Assembly (NCBI GenBank): GCA_020252385.1
Contig: JADCDC010000291.1
Location: 1 to 5,165 of the forward strand
DNA: 5,165 nt
Source of the DNA: Aestuariivirga sp.
GTDB taxonomy: Bacteria; Pseudomonadota; Alphaproteobacteria; Rhizobiales; Aestuariivirgaceae
Direction of reading: 5' to 3'
In this document: positions 1 to 5,165 of the stretch, piece by piece
Position numbering within the stretch: the first letter of the stretch is position 1
Layout: each line of letters opens with the position of its first letter
Notes under the pieces: generated by a model
Told to the model about the DNA's origin: nothing
The model's database searches: none
The model's input: only the letters and a program-made list of their open reading frames with translations
Program-made: the position numbers and the translations under genes

Positions 1-10
1 GCAAAAGGCA

Positions 11-141
11 TTCCTCTCCCCCTTTGAGGGGGAGAGGGAAGGGTGAGGGGGTCTGTCCGCGCGCGCGCTTCAGGAGCCGTGCATGCGGAACCACCCCCTC
101 ACCCTGCCCTCTCCCCCACATGCGTGGGGGCGAGGAAGAAA
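11..141. repeat. Nested palindromic intergenic element downstream of ptsP
   Basis: Two long arms, 28-52 and 93-117, are inverted copies of each other over 25 bp with one mismatch, separated by a 40-bp spacer. Each arm also closes its own small hairpin on the outer side. On the left, 13-23 pairs with 27-37: an 11-bp stem around a 3-nt loop. On the right, 113-119 pairs with 124-130 around the loop ATGC, extended by 108-111 with 132-135 after one mismatch. The whole can therefore fold as one long hairpin or as two separate ones. The motif family (CCCCTCACCCT next to CTCTCCCC) resembles short palindromic repeats scattered between genes in many rhizobial and related genomes; that is recalled, not searched. 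No coding frame in it looks real. The spacer carries an alternating CG run (58-68). It lies just after the ptsP stop codon and could affect mRNA 3' ends, but it lacks a convincing T-tract for either strand. Confidence 0.75.
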
Positions 142-169
142 CAGGAGAGGGAAAGAACAGCGGCAGGGG

Positions 170-2391
170 CTACAGCACCACGCCGTTCCTCTGGGCGAAT
201 TCCATGAGTTCGGGGCGGAGCGTGTGGAGGGGGCTCGCCAGCAGGGGCTCCATGAAGGCCCAGAGCTTCTTGCGGTCTAGCGAGCGCACCATGGCCTTCA
301 CGGGGCCGACGGCCGAGGGCACCATGGAGATCGAGGTGAGGCCGACGCCGACGAGCGCCATGGCCTCGAGCGGCCTGCCCCCCAGTTCGCCGCAGAGGGT
401 GACGGGTTTCTGGTGGCGCTCGGCCTTCTCGACGATCAGCCGCATTGCCCCCAGCGCGGCGGGGCTCAGCGCGTCATAGCGCCCGGCGAGCTTGGGGTTG
501 CCGCGGTCCGAGGCGAACAGGAACTGCACGAGATCGTTGGAGCCGATCGAGGCGAAATCGACGAGCGGCAGCAGATGGTCGAGCTGCCACAGCAGCGAGG
601 GGATCTCGATCATGGCGCCGAGCTTCAACGGCTCCGGCAGCCGGTGGCCGCGCTTCAGGAGATGCCGCTTCTCGATCTCGACGACTTCGATGGCCCGCTT
701 GTACTCCTCGACGTCGGCGATCATCGGAAACATGATCTTCATCGGCTGGCCCTCGGCGGCCAGCATCAGGGCGCGCACCTGGAGGCGCAGCAGTGCCGGC
801 CGGTCGAGCGCCATGCGGATCGAGCGCCAGCCCAGCGCGGGGTTCTCCTCCCTGGGCTGGCGGAGATAGGGCAGCACCTTGTCAGCCCCGATGTCGAGGG
901 TGCGGAAGGTGACGGGCTTGCCGGCCGCGGGAAGCGGGTCGCCATCATGAACTGCAGCTCGGTGCGGTAGAGCCCAACGCCGTCCGCTCCCGAATCATGG
1001 AGGTGCGGCAGGTCGACGATGAGGCCGGCGTTGATGTTGAGCTCGATCCGCTCGCCCGAGCGGCAGATCGCAGGCTCGTCGCGCAGTGCCGCATACTGCG
1101 CCTGCTTCCTCGCATAGAAGCGGACTTTCTCCGCATAGGAGCGCTGAAGCTCCGTGGACGGACGGACGAAGATCTCGCCCGCGCCGCCATCGGCGATGAT
1201 GGGGCTTCCGGTGTCGACGAGGTCGATGAGCCCTTCCGCCTGGCCGATCGCCGGGATGCCGAGGGCGCGCGCCACGATCGCCACATGGCTGGTGCGGCCG
1301 CCCTCCTCCAGGATGACGCCGCGCAGGCGCGAGCGGTCATAGTCGAGGAGTTCGGCCGGGCCCATGTTGCGCGCCACGACAATGGCGTTCTGCGGCAGAT
1401 CGGTGCGGGAGGCGGTGGCGATCGCCCCCGTCAGGATGCGCAGGAGACGGTTCGACAGGTCGTCGAGGTCGTGCATGCGCTCGCGCAGGTAGGGATCGGG
1501 CGTTCTTGCCATGCGCGCGCGGTTGTCGTTCTGCACGCGCTCCACCGCGGCCTCCGCGGTGAGGCCGGTGTCGATCGCCTCGCGCAGGCGGTTCACCCAG
1601 CCCTTGTCATGGGCGAACATGCGGATGGTCTCGAGCACGTCGGAATACTCGGTGGCGCCGCGCTGCGCGTCCGACCCGTCGAGCAGCTCGTCGACATGGG
1701 CGCGGAGCTGCGCCACGGCATCCTCCAGGCGCTGCTTCTCGCGCGGCACGTTCTCGGCGATGAGGTTCTGGATGACGACGCGCGGCTCGTGCAGCACCAC
1801 ATGGCCCAGGGCCACGCCCTCGGCCAGGGAATCGCCCCTCAGGTGATGGCTCCTGACATGGGCGACGTCGGCTGCGACCTCGCTCGCCACCTCGCGCAGT
1901 TCGCCCGCGGCGATGACCTCGGCCAGCACCATGGCCGTGGTCTGCAGCGCCTCCTCTTCCTCCTCGGTGTAGTGGCGGCGCGTGCGGTTCTGGACGACGA
2001 GCACCCCGATCACCGTGCCGCCGCGCATGATCGGCACGCCGAGGAAGGAGTTGTAGATCTCCTCGACCGTTTCCGGCAGGGACTTGAATGACGGGTGCTG
2101 CTGCGCGTCGGAGAGGTTGAGGCCGATCGCCTCCCTGGCGATGGTGCCGACCAGGCCCTCGCCCGACTTGAGCTTCGACTTGTGCACCGCCTCGCGCTTT
2201 AGGCCCTCGGTGGCGTAGAGCTCGAGAATGTCGCCCGGCCGCATGACATAGATCGAGCAGACCTCAGCCACCATGTTGGCGGCGATGATCTGGACGATCT
2301 TGTCGAGGCGCGTCTGCGCTGCGACCGGCTCCGCCATCACCTCGCGGAGCCGCCTGAGCAGGACACGCGGGCCGAGGGCGGAGGTTCCCAT
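170..2391 (-). pseudogene. ptsP: PtsP, PEP-protein phosphotransferase of the nitrogen PTS (EI-Ntr), frameshifted
   Basis: PtsP is a cytoplasmic enzyme that autophosphorylates on histidine from phosphoenolpyruvate and passes the phosphate to NPr and then EIIA-Ntr. The order of parts is standard. A GAF sensor domain spans about residues 25-165. A PTS enzyme I N-terminal domain (about 185-310) precedes the phosphohistidine domain, with GGRTSHVAIVARALG placing the active His at residue 369 (codon 1287-1285). The C-terminal PEP-binding barrel begins with GLYRTELQF. The first frame reads correctly from ATG 2391 to FPR (codon 927-925), then runs out of frame for about 52 meaningless P/S/A/R-rich residues to a stop at 766. 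The correct continuation, from KPVTFRTLDIGADK (919 down) to the TAG at 170-172, is in another frame and keeps IMFPMI, MIEIPS, ASIGSNDLVQF and the CGELGG cysteine (codon 394-392). With the missing piece restored the protein would be about 755 residues, usual for the family. Upstream lysC is 85 bp away, suggesting an operon. Gene identity is near certain; whether the break is biological is not. Confidence 0.93.
917..931 (-). other. Frameshift/deletion junction in ptsP
   Basis: On the minus strand, the codons for Phe-Pro (TTC CCG) are separated from the Lys codon of KPVTFRTLDIG by only 8 bases (920-927). In E. coli enzyme I the equivalent gap, from LP to QAVIVRTMD, is 18 residues, or 54 bases, from my memory of that sequence. 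This implies a loss of about 46 bases. That number is 1 modulo 3, exactly the frame change observed between the two halves. The remaining junction is a run of overlapping GC palindromes (CCGCGG, CGGCCG, GCCGGC), consistent with slippage or microhomology deletion, or with misassembly at a GC-rich site. The lost piece would correspond to the helix after the first strand of the PEP-binding barrel. Confidence 0.85.
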
Positions 2392-2402
2392 CAGCCGGTG
2401 TC

Positions 2403-2438
2403 CCCGCGTACGGCGACGCGGGCCGCTTTATAGCGGCC
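2403..2438 (-). other. Two abutting hairpins in the lysC-ptsP spacer
   Basis: Positions 2421-2427 (GGCCGCT) pair perfectly with 2432-2438 around the 4-nt loop TTAT. Positions 2403-2409 (CCCGCGT) pair perfectly with 2416-2422 around a 6-nt loop. The stems share two bases (2421-2422), so both can form nearly completely in the transcript. No T-tract follows on the minus strand, so neither looks like an intrinsic terminator. The second hairpin ends 11 nt before the ptsP ATG, and its arm touches the only G-rich ribosome-binding candidate (GGGGAC, 2404-2399). It could stabilise or process the lysC-ptsP mRNA or limit ptsP translation. The pairing is seen; the role is inference. Confidence 0.45.
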
Positions 2439-2476
2439 GGCAATCGTCACGGTGTGGCTGATGATGCGCATGGGGT

Positions 2477-3736
2477 TCAGGCGACCTTGGCGTCGAGCCC
2501 GTAGGCGGTGTGCAGTGCCCTGACGGCGAGTTCGGTATAGGCCTCGTCGATCAGCACCGAGACCTTGATCTCGGAGGTGGTGATGGCCTGGATGTTGATG
2601 CCCTTCTCGGCGAGCGAGCGGAACATCCTGGCGGCCACGCCCGCATGGCTCCTCATGCCGATGCCGACGATCGACACCTTGGCGACGTCGGCCGAATGCA
2701 CGATGTCGTCGAAGCCCACCTTGCTCTTCACACCGTTCAGCACGTCCAGCGCCTTGCGCAGGTCCTTCCGCGCCACCGTGAAGGTGATGTCGGTGAAGGC
2801 GCCGTCGGCCGAGATGTTCTGGACGATCATGTCGACCGAGATGTCGGCCTCGGCCAGGGGGCCGAAGATCGCCGCCGAAACGCCCGGCTGGTCCTTGACG
2901 CGCCGGAGCGACACCTTGGCCTCGTCGCGCGAATAGGCCACACCGCTGACTACATGCTGTTCCACGATCCGTTCCTCATCGCATACGAGTGTTCCGGGAC
3001 CTGTCCCGTCGGGCTTGTTCTGGTTGGGCGAATCCGGCGGCTCGAAGCTCGAGCGCACCTGCAAGGGTACCTTGTAAACCATGGCGAGTTCAACCGACCG
3101 GGTCTGCAGCACCTTGGCGCCGAGCGAGGCCTGTTCCAGCATCTCCTCATAGGAGATGCGGTCGAGCTTCCTGGCACCGGTCACGATCCGGGGGTCGGCC
3201 GTGTAGACACCGTCCACATCGGTATAGATGTCGCAGGCGGCGTCGAGCGCGGCGGCGACCGCAACCGCCGAGGTATCCGAGCCGCCGCGGCCCAGCGTGG
3301 TGATGCGGCGGTCGGGCCCGATGCCCTGGAAACCGGCGATCACGGCAACCTGGCCCTGCTCCATGCGCTTCCTGAGTTCCTCGCCGTCGATGCCGGCGAT
3401 GCGGGCGGCGCCGTGGACGCCATCGGTCTTGAGCGGGATTTGCCAGCCGGCCCAGGAGCGGGCCGGAATCCCCAAGTCCTGCAGCACGATGGCGAGGAGA
3501 CCGGCGGTCACCTGCTCGCCCGAGGCCACCACGGCGTCATATTCGCGGGCATCGTGGACGGCGGCCGCTTCCCGGCACCAGCCGACCAGCCGGTCGGTGG
3601 TTCCGGCCATGGCCGAGACCACGACCGCGACATGATGACCGGCCTTCACCTCACGCTCGACATGGCGGGCGACGTTGCGGATGCGGCCGATGTCCGCAAC
3701 CGACGTGCCGCCGAACTTCATAACCAATCGGCCCAT
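2477..3736 (-). CDS. lysC: Aspartokinase (aspartate kinase), LysC type
   Basis: Aspartokinase phosphorylates L-aspartate with ATP to give 4-phospho-L-aspartate, the entry to lysine/diaminopimelate, threonine and methionine synthesis. The 419-residue length is near the norm for monofunctional enzymes. The amino-acid kinase domain shows KFGGTSV at 7-13, VVSAMAG at 39-45, ASGEQVTAGL at 71-80, TLGRGGSDTSA at 147-157 and YTDVDGVYTADPR at 171-183. Two C-terminal ACT domains follow, about 273-345 (including ISVDMIVQN) and 353-417 (VGIGMRSHAGVAARMF, then ITTSEIKVSVLID). These are the usual sites of lysine and/or threonine feedback inhibition. A Gly/Pro/Asn-rich linker (about 232-248) joins the two halves. 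The ATG is chosen because KFGGTSV sits at its usual distance from the N-terminus and AAAGG lies 11 nt upstream. No Met codon occurs between residues 219 and 303, so an internal beta-subunit start of the Bacillus/Corynebacterium kind is not evident. The gene is intact and probably leads an operon with ptsP. Confidence 0.97.
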   Translation of the reverse strand: MGRLVMKFGGTSVADIGRIRNVARHVEREVKAGHHVAVVVSAMAGTTDRLVGWCREAAAVHDAREYDAVVASGEQVTAGLLAIVLQDLGIPARSWAGWQIPLKTDGVHGAARIAGIDGEELRKRMEQGQVAVIAGFQGIGPDRRITTLGRGGSDTSAVAVAAALDAACDIYTDVDGVYTADPRIVTGARKLDRISYEEMLEQASLGAKVLQTRSVELAMVYKVPLQVRSSFEPPDSPNQNKPDGTGPGTLVCDEERIVEQHVVSGVAYSRDEAKVSLRRVKDQPGVSAAIFGPLAEADISVDMIVQNISADGAFTDITFTVARKDLRKALDVLNGVKSKVGFDDIVHSADVAKVSIVGIGMRSHAGVAARMFRSLAEKGINIQAITTSEIKVSVLIDEAYTELAVRALHTAYGLDAKVA

Positions 3737-3764
3737 CGGCCAAACCTTTCATATCCCCTGCCGC

Positions 3765-3788
3765 CCGGAACCCTGAAAGAGGGTCCGG
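3765..3788 (-). promoter_or_regulatory. Hairpin in the lysC leader
   Basis: Positions 3765-3774 and 3780-3788 form CCGGA-CCCT / AGGG-TCCGG pairing with a single bulged A (3770) and a 5-nt loop, 29-52 nt upstream of the lysC start codon. No T-tract follows it on the minus strand, so it does not resemble an attenuator terminator, and I see no lysine riboswitch architecture in the short leader. A structural role in lysC mRNA is possible but unproven. Confidence 0.35.
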
Positions 3789-3840
3789 CTGGTGGCCTTG
3801 TCAGATGGACGGTTGAACCCCCGGGTGCGGCGCGGCGTAC

Positions 3841-3868
3841 TCATAGATGACGGCCTAAGCTTATGCAA
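3841..3868 (-). promoter_or_regulatory. lysC: Possible lysC promoter
   Basis: On the minus strand TTGCAT (3868-3863) is followed after 16 bases by CTATGA (3846-3841). This loosely resembles the alphaproteobacterial housekeeping pattern TTGAC / CTATAT, with a matching TTG and CTAT. It falls in the only AT-rich part of the divergent region and would give a leader of about 100 nt. Matches are weak, so this is a best guess and not a call. Confidence 0.25.
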
Positions 3869-3872
3869 TAAT
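3864..3872 (+). promoter_or_regulatory. ubiG: Possible extended -10 promoter of ubiG
   Basis: TGCAATAAT gives an extended -10 (TGn) followed by AATAAT, one mismatch from TATAAT. The upstream -35 region is poor. Transcription would begin near 3879, leaving about 20 nt before the ubiG ATG. The element overlaps the candidate -35 of lysC on the other strand, so the two divergent promoters could compete. Confidence 0.3.
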
Positions 3873-3898
3873 GCCCAAACAGAAATCTGGACCCTGAA

Positions 3899-4639
3899 AT
3901 GACCGCCTTTGCACCCTCGCTCGACCCCTCGGAAGTCGCCAAGTTCTCGGCCATGGCGGCCGAATGGTGGAACCCGAAAGGCAAGTTCGGGGTGCTGCAT
4001 GTGTTCAATCCGGTCCGGCTCCAGTTCATCAAGGACCAGGTCACGGCCCGGCTGGGGCGGGACCCGCTGGAGCGCCGCCCCTTCGAGGGCTTGCGCTTCC
4101 TCGACATCGGCTGCGGCGGAGGCCTGCTGACCGAACCGATGGCGCGGCTTGGCGCCTCGATCCTGGGCGTCGATCCTTCCGAAAAGAACATCAAGACGGC
4201 CACCGTCCACCGCGACGAGATGGGGCTTGAGATCGACTACCGGGTGGGCACCGCGGAAGACCTCGCCGCCGCGGGCGAGCGCTTCGACGTGATCCTCAAC
4301 ATGGAGGTGATCGAGCACGTGGCCGACCCCAAAGCCTTCACCGCCACCTGCGCCGCCATGCTGAAGCCCGGCGGGCTGATGTTCGTCGCCACGCTCAACC
4401 GCACGCTCAAGTCCTTCGGACTGGCGATCATCGGGGCGGAATATGTGCTGGGCTGGCTGCCCAAGGGCACCCACCAGTGGGAGAAGTTCATCACCCCGGA
4501 CGAGCTCAAGGGCTGGCTCGCCGACAACGGGCTCACCACCAAGGAGCAGCTCGGCGTCACCTACAGCCCCTTCACCCGCCAGTGGAAGGTGAGCCGCGAC
4601 ATGGACGTCAACTACATGCTCCTGGGCCAGAAAGGCTGA
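3899..4639 (+). CDS. ubiG: Ubiquinone biosynthesis O-methyltransferase UbiG
   Basis: UbiG is an S-adenosylmethionine-dependent methyltransferase acting at the inner face of the cytoplasmic membrane. It carries out both O-methylations of ubiquinone synthesis (on the polyprenyl-catechol intermediate and on 3-demethylubiquinone). The 246 residues match the family length. The N-terminus has the UbiG signature EVAKFSAMAAEWWNP (12-26) and FNPVRL (36-41). SAM motif I is LDIGCGGGLL (68-77), followed by the acidic VDPS (91-94). VIEHV (137-141) is the conserved post-motif, and LKPGG (155-159) with TLNRT (165-169) completes the Rossmann fold. The stretch KSFGLAIIGAEYVLGWLPKG (171-190) is the hydrophobic/amphipathic segment linked to membrane contact, and VSRDMDVNYM (231-240) closes the protein. 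The ATG is the start that gives the family N-terminus; its ribosome-binding site is weak. It diverges from lysC and is followed by xylB after 8 bases. Nothing looks damaged. Confidence 0.96.
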   Translation: MTAFAPSLDPSEVAKFSAMAAEWWNPKGKFGVLHVFNPVRLQFIKDQVTARLGRDPLERRPFEGLRFLDIGCGGGLLTEPMARLGASILGVDPSEKNIKTATVHRDEMGLEIDYRVGTAEDLAAAGERFDVILNMEVIEHVADPKAFTATCAAMLKPGGLMFVATLNRTLKSFGLAIIGAEYVLGWLPKGTHQWEKFITPDELKGWLADNGLTTKEQLGVTYSPFTRQWKVSRDMDVNYMLLGQKG

Positions 4640-4647
4640 TCCTGCCC

Positions 4648-5165
4648 ATGTTCCTCGGGATCGACCTCGGCACCTCCTCGGTCAAGGCGGTGGTGGTGGA
4701 CGAGGCGCAGGGTCTCGTGGCATCGGCCACGGCCCCGCTCGCGGTATCGCGGCCCAGGGGGCTGTGGTCCGAGCAGAACCCGGCGGATTGGTGGAGCGCC
4801 GTCGAACAGGCGGTCCAGGAGCTTCGCCACAAGGCGGGTCCGGGCTGGTCCGGCATCCGCGCCGTCGGCCTCTCGGGCCAGATGCATGGCGTGGTGCTGC
4901 TGGACGAGGCGGGGCTGCCGCTCCGTCCCGCCATTCTCCACAATGACGGGCGCGCCTTCGCCGAGGCCGAAGAGCTGAACCGCAGGCTGCCGGCCATCGG
5001 CACCATTGCCGGCGTTCCCGCCATGCCGGGCTTTGCCGCGCCGAAGCTGTTGTGGCTTGCCGCGCATGAGCCAGAGGTGATGGGCCGGGCGCGCATGCTG
5101 CTCCTGCCCAAGGATTACCTGCGCTTCCGCATGACGGGAAGCTTCGCCACCGACATGTGCGATGC
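4648..5165 (+). CDS. xylB: Xylulokinase-like FGGY carbohydrate kinase, N-terminal part
   Basis: Xylulokinase phosphorylates D-xylulose with ATP to D-xylulose 5-phosphate, feeding the pentose phosphate pathway. Only the first 172 residues are present; the frame is open to the right edge, and the full family length is about 480-500. The FGGY N-terminal domain is clear. MFLGIDLGTSSVKAVVVDE (1-19) is the phosphate-binding start with Asp6. GLWSEQNPADWW (38-49) is followed by VGLSGQMHGVVLLDEAG (73-89), whose GQMHG motif favours xylulokinase over glycerol or gluconate kinase. ILHNDGR (96-102) and AMPGFAAPKLLW (125-136) come next, and LLPKDYLRFRMTG (152-164) and ATDM (167-170) follow. His98 stands where E. 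coli XylB has Trp (ILWNDGR). The catalytic Asp of the second half lies beyond the window, so activity cannot be judged. The start is 8 bases after the ubiG stop, suggesting co-transcription. Only a weak AAAGGC (4631-4636) precedes it, so coupling to ubiG translation is plausible. Confidence 0.9.
   Translation, partial: MFLGIDLGTSSVKAVVVDEAQGLVASATAPLAVSRPRGLWSEQNPADWWSAVEQAVQELRHKAGPGWSGIRAVGLSGQMHGVVLLDEAGLPLRPAILHNDGRAFAEAEELNRRLPAIGTIAGVPAMPGFAAPKLLWLAAHEPEVMGRARMLLLPKDYLRFRMTGSFATDMCD

Noticed and set aside
13..37. Intrinsic terminator for ptsP transcription
   Set aside because: The 11-bp stem is strong, but on the minus strand only a short TTTT occurs several bases later, after AATGCC. 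A Rho-independent terminator should have the T-run directly after the stem.
58..68. Alternating CG tract as a Z-DNA or regulatory site
   Set aside because: Only 11 bases long in a high-GC genome and located in the spacer of the palindrome; no further support.
766..970. Programmed ribosomal frameshifting to make full-length PtsP
   Set aside because: About 15 residues of conserved barrel are absent at the junction, so a simple frame change would not restore the protein, and there is no slippery heptamer at 917-931.
997..2091. Long plus-strand frame antisense to ptsP, and similar long frames opposite lysC and ubiG
   Set aside because: Long shadow frames are expected in GC-rich coding DNA. The composition (rich in H, R, G, A, D) resembles no recognisable protein, while the opposite strand encodes conserved enzymes.
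3749..3844. A 31-codon minus-strand frame upstream of lysC as an attenuator leader peptide
   Set aside because: It has no run of Lys, Thr or Met codons, its start overlaps the candidate -10, and no terminator hairpin with T-tract follows.
3737..3898. Lysine riboswitch ahead of lysC
   Set aside because: The leader is too short for the multi-helix lysine aptamer, and only one small bulged hairpin is visible.

Overview
The window reads as ordinary chromosomal DNA from a high-GC alphaproteobacterium, most likely of the Hyphomicrobiales (rhizobial) type. The reasons are the GC-rich codon use, the protein sequences, and the gene neighbourhood: ubiG transcribed divergently from a lysC-ptsP pair, an arrangement I associate with rhizobia and their relatives. 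I could not run a search, so genus and species are not called.

Layout from left to right. Positions 1-169 lie downstream of ptsP. They hold a compact nested palindrome rich in CCCTC/GAGGG motifs and no gene. Positions 170-2391 (minus) are ptsP, enzyme I of the nitrogen-related phosphotransferase system. It is broken by a frameshifting deletion of about 46 nt near position 920. A gap of 85 bp (2392-2476) contains two abutting hairpins. Positions 2477-3736 (minus) are lysC, a complete aspartokinase. Positions 3737-3898 are the divergent control region. Positions 3899-4639 (plus) are ubiG, a complete ubiquinone-pathway O-methyltransferase. Eight bases later, at 4648, a xylulokinase-like gene (xylB) begins and runs off the right edge. 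No gene-free stretch exceeds 300 bases.

Functionally, lysC makes the first committed step to lysine, threonine and methionine. ptsP would normally start the PtsP -> NPr -> EIIA-Ntr phosphorelay, which couples nitrogen and carbon status to potassium transport, stress and metabolism. ubiG supplies two methylations in quinone synthesis. The xylB-like kinase would feed D-xylulose into the pentose phosphate pathway. The lysC-ptsP pair is probably co-transcribed, as is ubiG-xylB. The two units diverge from a shared 162-bp region.

I found no undescribed multi-gene system. The observations most worth checking are the ptsP lesion (true pseudogene or assembly error) and the palindromic intergenic element. 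The close ubiG-xylB coupling and the hairpins in the two leader/spacer regions are of lower interest.
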